A stretch of 64,000 bases of DNA from Melampsora larici-populina 98AG31 (GCF_000204055.1 NW_006768777.1:1223595-1287594), one strand, 5' to 3'. Counted from the stretch's first letter, positions 11,164 to 24,239 are shown. The notes: generated from the letters alone by a model not told the origin. Numbers and translations: made by a program.

Positions 11164-13766
11164 CGATGAAGCCTTAATGTGAAAGCCTTTTCCTTTTAAA
11201 ATTCAACCACCTAATTTATCGTATCTCATACTGCAAGAACAATCAGAGATTGGTCTTATGTGTACCATCATTTCTTTGAAAAAATCACTGTTTAAACATT
11301 GTTGAAAAAGTCAAATAATAAAGATTGACCTTGTCTTGATAGAAGTTTCTTCATTTGGACCAAACTCAGACAAAAAACAAGATTCTGAGCTGGGGATCTG
11401 CTTGTATGAGTGACTGGGTATTCTTTTAGTTAGTCTAGCTCTGCACCTTGATTGTCTAGTATGACCTTAAGACCATTTTCAATTAGATTGAAAACCACGG
11501 AGGTGTGTGGCTAGCCTGTACTCTTTGAATCCTCTCACTCTTCAACTGCTTATACGTCGAAGAGATGCGGGGGAAGCTGGAGGGGATGATATCGCATGTT
11601 TAGAAGCACTGGAAGTCCACTCGAGGCTGTGGTCTCATTACCAACTAACGTGCTATTTCATCAAGTCTTATCACCAAAGCTCAACATTTTTTAGTACCAG
11701 ACCACTTGATCTGAGCTGAAGAGCATCATGTGTCTTGATGTGTTCAAGATGCCTGGGCAAGAAATCAAGTTCCATGATTAGGGATGGATATTAGAAAAGT
11801 TAACGCTGAATTTCTTCATCTTTCAAGACATCCACTCAAGAATTTTCAAGAACTCTGTTTTTCCATCCAATCTATGATAGGTCAAGAAAGTGGGTAAGTT
11901 CTCTCATCTTATCACCTGTTATTATTTCTGCATTGAAAGATAAAATTATTGAACCTGATCCAGGGTGCATTTGATTAATCTGAGTCTCATCAAAATACAT
12001 GTTCTGTGGAATTCAGAATACCTGCTCTGCCCAATGCAAATCATTTTCCATTTTAAGATTCATAGAATGTGCATTCTGATCAGAATCAGCTTGAGCAAAC
12101 ATGTCCTTAGCAGTTGATGATGATCAAAAAGCAACAGAGCAATTTGATATACTCTTTGTGTTGTTTCTTGTGAAGAATTAACATGCCACTCAGTTATTCA
12201 ATTCTGCCCGACCAAACTATCAAAGTACCGTCTGATTGGACCTCTTCTCCGTCCATTCTTCATGTCACAAAGGTTCAAGGTGGGTGAATGCGCTTTTCAA
12301 CGTGTAATCAGATCAATCACGCATCACGAGTCTTCAGAACGCGTCATCTGGTCCTCCCCTACGCGTTTGTTACTCGAGCTCCATGTCGATGCTTCGGACA
12401 GGTGACAAAGCAAATGAGATCGGCCCAGTGCCCTTCATTGCACCTCCCTTGTGAAAGAAAGCTCTGGTGACTATGTAGACAGGGTTTGTGCTGAAGAGTA
12501 AGACAAGAGGGTAGCCCATGATGATGGAGCTGATCAGCAGGCATTCAGGTCAATCGTGTTGACTAGGTTTGAGTCTATTTCTTCTGATGACGCTGGATGC
12601 GTCAAAATTTGGACAAGGGCTCGAAAGCTTTTGAGGTTATTGTTAACCAGAATCGGGAAGATTAAGATGTGTGGTTTCTATGCTGCACCTCAACTATCGC
12701 CCACCCCTCCCGGCTGCCACTGCGCTGATCTGATGATGGATCTACTGAATGGTAAAAGTGGAATTGTAAAGCTAAATCTGGCGTGAGGGCATGTTCAACT
12801 CTCGTGGCCCAGCCCCGGACCGGGGCAGATTGTGGTGTTTGCAAAAATCCTTCTGCCATCTTTCTCCAGAAGTCATGATCCAGCGCAAATGCCTCTGAGT
12901 CTAGAAGCTGCTGGCCATCGTTCTCTGTGTTCCTGCCGCAAGATACACGATGCCGTTCATCCGGTGTGATTCCGACGTGGAGACCGAGTGGCAAGAGAGA
13001 TTATGCGAGAGGCTACACGTCAAATAAACAATTTGCCATCGTTGTGATTTTGAAGCCGAGACCGAGACGGAGGAAGCGCTGAAACGATGAAGCCAAGCAC
13101 GACCGTGTGGGTGTCTTGGAATCCGAGTGGTCCGTGAAAATTCTCATGGCTATGTATGTACCCTGGGCACTTGAAGATCGCGCTCAAAGAGGCATCTTAC
13201 GGATCTCCGTCGGGAATCTGGACTTGTGCTTGAACAATTGGATTGTGGCTAAAATGCCACACCGGTGTTATCAATTGAGACTCAGGAACCATGCACACAT
13301 CACCAGCGACGCCCGCGTACTAGAACACGTTAGCTAGCCCGCCAGAGTCCGCCATCTAGACCAACCACATTAAAATTGGATGAATGTGCCTGAATGTGTA
13401 TGTACAGATGGCGAAGGTGAGGGCGAGCCCGAGGAGAGTAGCAATGGATTAAAAGCTATTACATAAAAGACCATGAGGTTTGATGAACTGGCATGACTTT
13501 AGAATCCAATCCACCCTAATCCACCCACTTCAAAGATACAATTCCAAAAATAGTATTCAAACTTAAATACTACACTGACTGTATCGATCGATGAAGATTT
13601 GATTCTCAACCAGCTCATTTTTGTACTTCTCTTATACCACCAGGGGTCCAACTTTCTCAATCCATCTGAGCTCTCTTCCTCACGCTTCCTTCCAAAACCG
13701 TCGTGTTGAGATCACTGAATCCTTTCATCTAATCCCATTCTCATTCTCAGATTCAAACTCAAAGAG
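11164..13766. other. 2.6-kb stretch without a recognised gene
   Basis: The first half is AT-rich and non-coding. About 12240-13360 is more GC-rich and has a 110-codon open frame on the minus strand (12994-12662), but it shows no domain, no conserved motif and no continuation through plausible splice sites. The last few hundred bases are the upstream region of KHA1. Confidence 0.4.
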
Positions 13767-16700
13767 ATGTCCACACCAACTAATTCCACTTCTTCTACTA
13801 AAGTTGCTGCTCAATCTCTTCTTGACCCGAATCACAAGAATCCATTTGAATTCGATTCCACTGAGTTGAGTTTCAAGTTTTGATTTTCTACATTTCTCTA
13901 ACTTGCTAATGCCTATCAAACTAATAACTTCTTAATTCCTCCAATCCTTTCAGTCCGCTAGTCCTATTCATCATGTAACTCTTTTCCTTCTTGTGCAGAT
14001 CTAGGCTTCATCCCTTACTTATCCTTTTTGATCACTCTCGTCACTTTCACCCAAAGCCAAGCGGTCATCATCATCACACTTAGCAATGTACTTGGCTTCT
14101 TCTTCAAGAGGATTCGTCAACCCAAAGTTATCTCTGAAGTCATCGGGGGTATCATCCTGTCAGTATCTCTTCTCAATCAATCTCGATTTACTGTCCGTTC
14201 CATACTTATGCTCTCTTTACCCTTTCGATACACTCTAGCGGGCCGACGGCAATGGGTAGAATCCCTAATTTTACCAATACCATCTTCCCTGCTATCTCAC
14301 TACCCTATCTCTCGCTCGTAGCAAATATTGGACTTGTACTGTTCCTCTTCATCGTTGGCCTAGAGGTGGACTTCAAGTTGATGCTTAAGAACTGGCGCTC
14401 AGCTACGGGAGTCGGGTTGGTCGGGCTTATCGTGCCCTTTGCTGTCGGTGCCGCCGTTGCCAAAGGTCTCTATGGACGTTTTGTGGATTCGAGCGTCGTC
14501 AGCTTCAGTCATTTTCTTCTCTTCATCTGTGTCGCTTTCGCCATCACTGCTTTTCCGGTACTGTGTCGGATTCTTACCGACTTGAAGTTACTTCAAAACC
14601 ATGTTGGTATCTCCACCCTTGCTGCAGGTTAGTCTTCTATTCTCTTGGTCTCTTCTAAGGTCTTTGGTTCGATCTAAGTTTTGAAACATGTAACACTCCT
14701 CTCACCCTTGCCGCAATCTGTTTATTTTGCTCCAACTCGCGCTGTGGTAGGTGTTGCAAATGATGTCATCGGTTGGGTCCTTCTTGCTCTCGCCGTCACC
14801 CTCGTCAATTCTGGGGCAGGTATCACTGCTCTATATGTGATGCTGGTTGTCTTCGGTTGGGCTCTCTTCCTCGTCTTTATCGTCCGTCCAGTTTTCATTG
14901 TCATTGCTCGTCGATCGGGCAGCTTTGAGGGCGGTCCGACCCCAGGCATCACCTGTCTCGTACTGCTGATGACTTTTGGTTCGGCTTGGTTTGTCGTCAC
15001 TACTTCATGCCATGAGTCAACTCTATTTCCACTGACTCTTTTACTGTTGTCTATGCTACCCCGCCATCAGGTTCACCCAAGTTATCGGAGTTCATGCTAT
15101 CTTTGGTAAGCTTTCACCTTACACTCAACCGGCTTACCACAGGAATTGATATGAAATTTGTTCCTTATAGGCGGTTTCCTTATCGGCGTTATAATGCCTC
15201 ACGATGGGGGCTTTGCCAGCGTTTTGGCTTCCAAGATTGAGGATCTCGTGACTGTCTTTTTCCTGCCCCTGTATTTTACACTGTCGGGACTCTCGACAGA
15301 TTTGGGCAAGTTGAATGATGCTTCTATTTGGGTAAGCTGTGGCAACGTCTCATGTTTTCATATCTTGGCTTACCATTGTTTAACCCCCCAAATTTTAACT
15401 CTTGTCATTAGGGCTGGACTATATGCGTGCTGATTGTAAGCTTGAACATCTTGATCAAACAAATCATCATGACCATGGATGATCCGATGATGTTAATTTC
15501 TTTCTGGCTGGTTTCTTCAGACAGCACAAGTGTCGAAATTCGTTCCTTGCTTCGCAATGGCATTGTGGAGTGGAATGGATTGGCGAGAGAGTGGTGCGGT
15601 TGGCAGTTTGATGGCCTGCAAAGGGTTGGTAGAGGTCAGCCCCAATAGCGTTCTTGAGACTCGCTCACGTGTTGAGACGATGCTGATTTTTTCCCTCCTC
15701 TCTTCTCCCAGCTCATTGTCTTGAACATTGCTCTCAAAGCCGGAGTCCTTAACCCTCCCATTTTTGCGATGTTTGTATTGATGGCGGTGGTAGTGAGTTG
15801 ACCTATCATTTCTAGCAAAGATCTCCAACCATAACATCTTTGGCTGATACTCCGTTTTTGAGCGCGCCTTAGACTACCTTTGTGACAACTCCTCTCTGTC
15901 TTGCTTTTTACCCCGAATCTTATCGGGAGAAGAAGGAACTCGCCAAACTCGCAGGACAGCGCTCACTCACTATGGGCCTCAAGCCGAGCGATTCCGACGC
16001 TGACACGGACGTACGCTCAAACATCTTGGTTGTACTCAATCGTCTAGAGCAATTACCAAGCATCATGGTCAGTCTATTGACACTGTTATTTGTTCCTTTC
16101 ACTTCTGCATCGTACTGACCACTTTTTGTGCAATGTGACCATAGGCCTTCGTGAAGCTTCTCCAGCCGTCTACTAAGCCTGGATGGTCTGCAAGACCTCA
16201 CAAGGCTTCATTTCCCGGAGCTTCTTCTGTATCCGAAAAGGCTATCGGTATGGCGGCAGGAGATGATAAATATTCTACGGATGTATCCGAGGTCGCCCCG
16301 GCCGTTCCAACTGTGCCCCAGGCTTCCACGCAACTATCAGTACTCAGATTGCTCGAACTCAGTGAACGTACCTCGGATGTCATGAAGGCTAGCGAAAGTG
16401 AAGAAACGGCAAAATACGATGGATTATTGAACGTCTTCAAGACTTTCGCCAATCTTAGTGGAATTGAGGTTGCACAAGCAAAGATGTCGATTATCCCGGA
16501 GGACAGTTTTGTGAAGGAGATTGCTCAAACGGTCGATCATGTCGGATCTCAACTTCTTCTATTACCTTGGTACCTCGATTGCAACGGGAGCCCTCAGACT
16601 GCTAGCTTCAGTTCCAACCCCATCGAGAACATGCTGTCGGGTAAACTCGAAGGCTCCCCGCTTTACGCTGCACTCGTCCGTGCTGTCTTTGCTGAATCGG

Positions 16701-17590
16701 CGTGTGACGTGGGACTTTGGATCGACCAAGGCACCTGTGCCGGCTTACCTCTCCACTCCAGCCATCACACCCACCTTTTCTTTGGTTTTATGGGCGGGCC
16801 TGATGATCGAGCTACCCTCCGACTTTTGGTACAGTTCTGCCATCAACCTACTGTGACGGCCACGGTTGTCAGGGTATTTCGGGCGGCCGAGCCAACTTCG
16901 GAGGACAATCCAGAACTTGCCAATCGAGTCATGGCAGAGGATGTGACACACAGTCGTCGGCTGAACGAATTGACTATGCATGCTGGTGTGACATCAAACG
17001 ATACGGTTTACGGTAACACCACCGCGGCGGGACGACTTCAGTCTGAAACGGCCGATAATCTCCTTTGGCACAGTTACTTCGGTCCTGAGTCTGAGCAGAC
17101 CGACGGTACTCAACGACACAGAAGCTCAAGCCGAATTGAGGCCCTAAGTAGGATCACATCCGAGACGGTCTCCAGTGCAGTTCCCTTGCACACAATCATG
17201 AAACGTGCACAGAAGACCGTGGCAGGTTCGTCAAGCTCAGTGATAGTGATGACAGGTCGATCAAGGCGAGGAAAAGACAGTCATACAGCCGAGTTGAGTC
17301 AATTCCTGAAATCGAAGATGGAGGAAAAGAGCGAGTCCAGGGACAGCCCGACATCGGAGGTTACGCCTGTTGTTCAGCAACTCGGGGTGATTGCTTCTTC
17401 CGAAGTTCGAAAGAGTCTAGGGGATGTAGCCAGCGGATTGATGGCAAGTGGATTAGGAGTCAATATGTTGGTAATACAGGCAGCAGTTGGCAAGTCGAAT
17501 CAATTAGATGAAAGAAGGCCTAGTCTGTTGACCGGGTTCTTTGGAGGCGGAAAAACATCCACTCATGATCATGATGAAAAGGTCGCATGA
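13767..17590 (+). CDS. KHA1: K+/H+ antiporter, KHA1 type (CPA2 family)
   Basis: A monovalent cation/proton antiporter of the CPA2 family. In fungi Kha1 acts in the Golgi/endosomal system in K+ and pH homeostasis. Twelve exons join in frame: 13767-13864, 13954-13974, 14057-14158, 14239-14627, 14751-14988, 15071-15105, 15171-15331, 15412-15435, 15521-15634, 15712-15792, 15873-16067, 16145-17590 (967 aa). The first ~485 residues are a dozen or so membrane helices with family motifs: 'RIRQPKVISEVIGGIILGPT', 'GLVLFLFIVGLE', 'ITAFPVLCRILTD' and 'AGVANDVIGWVLLALAV' (the ND pair is the expected ion-site region). The last exon alone encodes the ~480-residue cytosolic tail. Exons 2 and 8 are only 21 and 24 nt, and both restore conserved residues when included. 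The hydrophobic core and tail are intact. Confidence 0.92.
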
Positions 17591-18687
17591 ACGATTTATA
17601 TCACTATCTTTTCTCTTCATCTTTTGGGTTTTTGTGATCTTTCTTTGGGGTGATAATGCCCATGTTGCAGCGGCAGAGTGTGGTGGCGGATGGACACATC
17701 AATTATGATGCAGTTCCTTTTCAGAACAATATATCAGTACTATGTGTAAAACAGTTCCAAGGATTGAAAAAGTCTTAGCAATTTTTTGTCTGTGTTTTTA
17801 AGCGACTTCTTTTTCTCTGTTTCTTTTTTGATTATTTGGCTTGCAAAAATTAGGATAGCAATTTTCTCTCTATCTCTCTATTAAACTAGTCTTCTTTTTG
17901 CTTAGTGTTTATTCTTATGTCTCATTTTTTTTTTGAGAAATTGAACAAATCTTTTTTGTTTGTTTTGCACGTTTCTGATGTAAGTAATATCTGATTTAAT
18001 GCAAATGAAACCCTGGAGATGGCACATTCATAAAGAATTTTCATGAGTGAATTTTGAGTTATCTTGGTATGGACAGTGGGTTCCAAAGTTTCAGTCCTTG
18101 TTGTAAAACTTGATAAGAAATTCCATCTCAATTACCTGTTGGTGCAACCATCTCCGTGGTTTTCAATGCCTGCAATTTTTTTGAAGAACTTATTTGGTGG
18201 TCAGAGAAGATGCCCTGTTTGATTGAGCTCACATCTTCTTTGGAAGGAAGTAACTCAACTAGCCTAGAGTTGTAGTATGCCTCAAGCTCAGTTGTGTGGA
18301 TTGATGGGATCTTCGTATATGTGAGCAAGACCAAAGATAGGAAAGGGCCAAAGAATCTGGAAGATCTGGGTGAGCAAAGCTTTCAAAGAACCAATCTGAG
18401 ATGATGAAGCAAAAGTAGCTTTTTAGGTTGATCAAACAACTTTTATGTCCTTTGAAACATCCAGTTAATCCAAAGAGATGAGCTCTTTGTATACAAAAAT
18501 ACCACAGCTTACATTTGAGATGTTCAATGGGACATTCTATAGAATTTCCAAATTCTTCAGACTTTTACTTATCTTTGATGTCCCCTTAAAAACAGAGGCG
18601 ACCTTTATTTGTGTGGAAAACATCAGACATGTTTCTCCACTTTGTCCTTATAGCCAACAAAATGTGTCTTACACATCAGGCTCAGGC
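17591..18687. other. Intergenic stretch after KHA1
   Basis: AT- and T-rich sequence directly after the stop codon is the likely KHA1 3' UTR and terminator zone. No gene is recognised up to the tRNA-like element. The short frames at 17922-18334 (minus) and 18478-18750 (plus) have no supporting motif. Confidence 0.4.
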
Positions 18688-18761
18688 AAAAACATCACCA
18701 CGACAACACGCGACCAGGAATTTAAGCAGGCGCTCTACAGTACCAACTGAGCTATAGTGCC
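18688..18761 (-). tRNA. Degenerate tRNA or tRNA-derived SINE head
   Basis: Read on the minus strand from 18761, it begins GGCACTATAGCTCAGTTGGT. TAGCTCAGTTGG is a perfect Pol III A-box/D-arm, the D-stem GCTC...GAGC closes, and the 'GAGCGCCTGCTT' anticodon-arm start is tRNA-like. The 3' strand of the anticodon stem does not pair properly, and the expected B-box (GGTTCGANTCC) appears only as a damaged GTGTTGTCGTGG. A T5 run about 70 nt downstream could terminate Pol III. It is more likely a decayed tRNA or SINE fragment than a working tRNA gene. Confidence 0.35.
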
Positions 18762-18919
18762 GATGACGTCATCCGACCAGCGCTGCACATGATTTTTTCC
18801 AGACTGTACAGGACATCGGACTTGGCCCTGACCTGACCCGGCCCCCTCGGTCACTTCTGTCAAGGCTTCAATTTGGAGCGCGTTCTTTCTGAACGTCATT
18901 CCATTTTTTTGAGTTGTTG

Positions 18920-20970
18920 ATGCGTAGCGGTTTATTCAACCTGAAGAATCCTTTATTTCACATTATCAATTACGGCCGGAATCTGGGACTACTTTCGCGC
19001 AAAACGCCCCACCGCATCGCTTACCATTGTTATAGTCAAACGCTGAATTGGACGCGTCTCGCAATGGGTCCCAAATCTAAACCGGGGGCTACTTCTAAAT
19101 CAAAGGCGAAAGCGGAAGTCGAAGACAGAGATGAAGAAGTAGAAAATGCTGAAACCACACAGGACGAAAAGCCACAGCCTTCAAAACCCCGCAAACGGAA
19201 AGCTAAAGACAAAGAAGAAGAAGATACTTCATCCGCCAAGCCGACTACCAAGACTAAAAAAGCCAAAGGACCAACAGTGCCGATCCACGCTGATCTACCG
19301 AACAACAAGGCATTTCCTTCCAAGCTACAATTTGATCCCAAGGCAGAAGGTTGTATCCGAATATCAGCATGGTAAGGATCACTTGGAAAGCGTGTCACGT
19401 AGATTGATCCTGAAGGGCTACGGCTAAAGATCGCGAGGATGGACGTCAATTTTGGAGAAACTGAAATTTGTTCCGCGGTCCTCATGGTTGGGCATTGTTT
19501 CTGATTAATAGGAATGTATGCGGAGTCAACGCCTGCGATAAAAAAGGCCTGAAAACGTATTTGCAAGCTGAAGATCCAGATATTATGATCATGAGCGAAA
19601 CCAAGATGCAGGCTGAACCTGATATAATGCATCTCAAACATCAATATCGAGTTTAGTTTGAACTTTTCCTTTTTCTGACATTTTTTTTCTATTTCTCTCT
19701 AATATTGATGTCACGACTTTTTCTTTTCAGTATCGATATTGGGGGGGCGATCCCAAGAAAGGCTATGGTTAGTCCGCTGTTACTTGGCTGTTGACGTGCA
19801 ATATTCGGCGATTGAGATCTAGTTTTCTTCAGCGGGGGTAGCTATATTGTCTAAGCACAAGCCTCTGAATGTAGTGTACGGCCTCCCAACAGCTGACGAC
19901 CAAGACAGTACAAAAGGCCGTAAGTGGCGTCGCGCTCAACCCGAAATTGCACGTAGATTGACTAAAGTATTCCTACGTCTTAGGGATGATAATGCTAGAG
20001 TTTACAGACTTTCATTTGATTGGAACCTATACTCCAAACGCTGGCGAAGGGCTTCAAGTTTGTGCCGACCTTTTGTCGTAAGGTACAGGACTTCACAATT
20101 TTCTAATCACTCGAGCTCTTTTGTCCTCAGTTCATGACCAGGAAAAATGAATGGAATGCAGCTTTTGAGAAGTATCTAAGGGAGCTGGATGCTGTTAAGC
20201 CCGTTGTATGGGGAGGTAAGTCCACTTCATTCCACCCTTGCATCAAAATTGAACATTATCACTGACGTGCAGATTTTGTATCCCAGGCGATATCAATTGC
20301 GCACTTACAGAAAAAGGTAGATATAAGATTTTCAACTTCTCCCTTGTGAACACTTTGTCTTATTCAGACCAATCTCTTTGCAATCCGGGAGACCTGCGGA
20401 ATGCAACCACGAGTTGGAACAAAATTGCTGGGTACACGCAGGATGAGTGTGATGCCCTTCAAAGCCAACTGAACCCCAAGGAAGGAAGTGGACATGGCAA
20501 AATAGTGGATGCATGGCGGGTATCACGCCCAGATCTTGAGGGACATTATACGTATGTCATCAATTTTGTTCTGTCATGTAGTTGATTGATCGTTGAATGT
20601 TGTTGTGGTAAATTCAACAGTTACTTCAGGTGAGCCTCGAAACATTTCATCATTTCGATTCCGCTGTGAATGATTCTTAGCTTGGCCTTCGATGTATCTC
20701 CAACAACCTTAAATTTTAAAGTTATCGTTTTGGATGCCGTGAAAAGGGAATCGGATGGAGGATTGACTCATTCTACGTATGTCATGGGCTCCTGACACTC
20801 TATCTGGACTTTGGAGTGATCAATACTGAAATGCACATGAATTGCACACGTCTTTGTTAAAGGTTTCTGAGCGAGTAATGGAGAACATGAAAGCGTGTGA
20901 AATTCGGCAGGAGTGTTATGGGGCTTCAGACCACGTTCCTGTTATTCTAGAAATCAAGCTCAATGTGTGA
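18920..20970 (+). CDS. AP endonuclease, exonuclease III family (class II)
   Basis: The enzyme cuts DNA 5' of abasic sites in base-excision repair. Eleven exons join in frame: 18920-19371, 19512-19650, 19731-19767, 19833-19919, 19984-20057, 20131-20215, 20287-20316, 20368-20551, 20621-20629, 20722-20776, 20863-20970 (419 aa). Catalytic-type motifs are present: Glu180 in 'SETKMQ', 'GTYTPNAGEGL', Asp293/Asn295 in 'WGGDIN', and Asp407-His408 in 'GASDHVPV'. 'SYRFGCREKGIGWRIDSF' is also typical. Before the nuclease domain lies a Lys/Glu/Ala-rich tail with basic clusters suited to nuclear import. The frame is open to an upstream ATG at 18920. The 48 residues added have seven Arg/Lys and no Asp/Glu, like a mitochondrial presequence, while the internal ATG at 19064 would give a 371-aa nuclear form. 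Exon 9 is only 9 nt. Confidence 0.88.
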
Positions 20971-22249
20971 AATACTTATCAACTGTTCTTCCGAAGCCTA
21001 TCTCCTGCTTCACAAGTTCACCCTACATAGTTGCTTTGAGTATCCTGAAGGATGCTGGGAGAAACCGGATGGTAAATTGTGACAATCAGCTTTTCAATTA
21101 CCCCCATTGATCATAGGGTCTGACATTAGCGACATGTCAGAATTCATAATGTGCTACTTCAGCTGCACTGTCAGCAGCAATGCTGGGCTTTTTGAATATA
21201 CCGGGTTTCTCAAGATTGGTGTAGGCTTTTACAGTCACCATCCCTCCTACATAAGATCCAGGTTAGTCCATAAGCTGCCTCATCAACACCTCTGTCATCC
21301 AGTTCCAAGTTGAGAAGGTGGGCACATGGCTCTATTTCCATTCATAGGTCTAGAAATCCAACCACGCACAAATTGCTTGAATGACACTGCCAGCATTAAA
21401 GAGGTTCCCAGATGGGAATATTGGTCCTAAGGATCAGACTCACCTTATGCTACTGTTAGACATCTCAATCAATATTTCCTGAGGAGCCATTGTGATATAT
21501 GCAGTCAATCTTTTGAAATGTGTGTCTCAATCTGAACAAAGTTACAGAATGTATTACATGTGATTTGCTTGCCTAAATGAGCAGATAACTGAGCAGACCT
21601 GTACACCCCCTTTGGTAACAAAAGTTGCATAAAGTTACATATGCAACTTTTGCATAAATTTTCTCACCGTGTGTGTATGTATAAAACTTCCTACAGTCAT
21701 TCCACATTTGCTTGTGGTAATCTTTTGAAAAAAGAAAGTTAGCAAACTTGAAACCTAAGTCTTTTACCAGATAAAACCTTGAGTTTGGCTGTAAAATCTC
21801 AAGGATTATACATTGAATTATCCCAAAACCCATATGCCTTTGATAAAAAAATTAAAGTTTCAGCCACCTTCTGCTTTGAGCAACCAGCACTGAGCAGCAA
21901 CTGTTCAACCACTGTCCACTTCAGCAACTGTACAATTCAACAGTTGTACACCTGAAGCATGCCCTCCTCAGTTCAACTAGCCATGCAGTAATCACACCTG
22001 CTGTTCTTAGTCTCCCTTGAGGCTGTCACTGAGTAGTGTAGACTGATCACGTGTACATATTATTCTGCCCTTGCTTTAGGGCTTGTGGACAACCAGCCTT
22101 TTCTTTGGTCGCCATGCAACAAAGTGCCTCACCTGATAGACTGCCTGTTTCAGGAACCACACAAGATGGGTTTTTTTTTAATTCAAGATGACAGCGTTCA
22201 AATCCCATCATGTCACCATAGCCAATCAATGCAGGGGAGTTCAGCCTGC
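20971..22249. other. Intergenic region with a dispersed repeat
   Basis: No gene is recognised. Bases about 21470-21604 (TATTTCCTGAGGAGCCATTG ... GAGCAGACCTGTA) are closely similar, in the same orientation, to 46220-46356, where the same repeat sits inside a transposase gene. The rest is AT-rich with short frames lacking signatures. Confidence 0.5.
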
Positions 22250-23281
22250 CAAGAAACTGGTCCAACTTTGGTCAGAATTGACCTAGCCAATTTGACCCTT
22301 CAGGAGTTCAAAGACACAGTTACTGACTTGGCCAAAGGATTTCATATGGACTGTAAAGGTTTGTTCAAAGAGGCTGATATGAAGGGCACCATTGATTACT
22401 TTGACTGGGTTTCTAATAACCCAAGCTTTCCCAAGGGTCATCAACAAAACATTGGCAACAATGGTGACTTCAAGTGCTTCAAAGTGGTGGTTTCTGAAAA
22501 TAGAGGGAAATCAATGGGAGTGACTGCTGCCATGGTTGATTAGAATGCCAAGCCAAGGAAGAATTGTGTGGTACAAAATGTAAGTGGTCATCTCTTGCTG
22601 GGTCCGCTCTCCATGTCCTCCACCGCACTCATGCCCCTGCAAAATTTCAGGCGGATTCTTTTGATTGCCTCATGCTCACAGATAATCCTGGAGCCAATCC
22701 AGAAAAGACTCACAAGCTTGCCTTGAATTTGATTAATCTTCAGGCTGATGTAACCAAGATCCGCATGGCACTCCAGACGCACTATGGAGATAGTGGTTGT
22801 GCGGGCCATCGTGAGGGGGTGACTTGCTACAATCCTGAAAGACCAAAGTTCATGATGAGACTCACATACCAAATGTTGGATGTTTGGGCTGAGTTAATTG
22901 CAAGTCTTTTGAAATTACTCCCATCTATGCTTTGCTGATGGCTATGCTCTGATTTCTTGTTATCAGGCTTCTGGCAAACCTGGGGTGACCCTGTTCCAAC
23001 CACCGGTGGGACTACCTGGATTTGAGTGGGTGCTGAAGTCAGGCAAGTCAACCCGGATTCCAGCAGACTCCCTAACTTTGCCTTCAATTGTTCCTGCGCA
23101 ATCACAATCAACATCACCAGCTCCACGCCCCAATCCAGATTTTGAATTTTACCTTGACCACTGCCGCATCCCAGCAAATGATATCACCACCAGAAGTGTT
23201 CTGAAAAAACTTCAACTATTCAAATTCAATGATTTTTCTCTGGCAAAAACTCTATTGATTTCCTCAAATCTCAAGGGATAG
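22250..23281 (+). pseudogene. Decayed gene of a repeated family, function unknown
   Basis: Three open blocks on the plus strand look like pieces of one protein: 22085-22543, 22564-22938 and 22985-23281. They carry protein-like sequence such as 'VRIDLANLTLQEFKDTV', 'DVTKIRMALQTHYGDSGC' and 'RPKFMMRLTYQMLDVWAELI', followed by a Ser/Pro linker and a Phe/Leu-rich end. The frame changes between blocks without good splice sites, so the gene is probably broken. I do not recognise a domain. The surroundings (MITE, tandem repeats, transposase remnant) suggest a transposon-borne or repeated gene. Confidence 0.45.
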
Positions 23282-24055
23282 CACACAGACCTGTGGTTTG
23301 TTTGTCAGCAAAGGCTTCAGAGTATTGCCAGCACCTCAAGTCTTGTCAAGCTTGAGTTTGGAACCCCTTAATCATCCAATCTTCTTGATTTGAATTGTTC
23401 TCAATCAATTTATGCAGAATTGTACCACTCAATGGATTTCAAAAAATGTACCAACTTTCATCTTGTAGCGCTTGATGACATTGATCAACTTTTTTATTCA
23501 ATCTTCTTGATATGAATCATTCTTGATCAATATCAAAGCGGATCAAACCATATCTCAATCTACTTTATCAACTTTGATCAACATCACATTTCACCTTGTT
23601 ATCTTGATAGAGTCTATTTGTTTTTATTCAGATACAGTGTGTTTGAAATGGAATTTATGGGAATGTGATAATTTTGTGTTTAGCTTATGAGAGGGAACGG
23701 GTCTCTACTCTACCGTTGATTTTCATTCATTCTTAGATTCAATTGAGAAATTGAGATCTGGAGAAATTGATTATTGTGAGTTGATCACCCCAATCATCAG
23801 CATCAGTAAGTAGTGGTGAGTGAACAAACGTAAAAATATGTTCACGTGGATTGATGATTTAAGGTTAATACACATTGGATCTCAATCAATCAAATCCAAA
23901 GAGACAGAATTGTGTTCAGAAGGTTATGAGAGAACTTGTATCTGTTCTACAGTACAATTGACATTTATGTTTCATTTGATGAAGTCTTTGATCATCTTGA
24001 GCAGAGCAACTGGATGAGAAATGGTAATTAATGTGAAAAGTCTCAATTCCAGTTT
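23282..24055. other. AT-rich non-coding stretch
   Basis: Nothing beyond short AT-rich frames and simple similarity between TTGATCAA-containing motifs is seen. Confidence 0.35.
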
Positions 24056-24200
24056 CCTAAGATTCCTGTGACAAATTACTAGAGGTGAGTCTCAATCAAC
24101 CTCACATCACAAATGCCTGATAACTAACCTAAGACTCCTGTGACACATTACTAAAGGTGAGTCCCAATCAACCCCCACGTCACAACTGCCTGATAACTAA
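24056..24200. repeat. Tandem duplication of a ~72-bp unit
   Basis: Copy 1 (24056-24127) and copy 2 (24128-24200) both begin CCTAAGA(T/C)TCCTGTGACA and end CTGATAACTAA, with about ten differences. Confidence 0.8.
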
Positions 24201-24239
24201 GCTGTAAGGTTTCACAGCAGAAATAAAAAGGTGAAAAGA

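Noticed and set aside
12662..12994. 110-codon minus-strand frame as a gene
   Set aside because: No domain, no conserved motif and no plausible exons around it. GC-rich DNA gives such frames by chance.
18688..18761. A functional tRNA gene
   Set aside because: The anticodon stem does not pair and the B-box is damaged. It was kept only as a low-confidence tRNA-like element.
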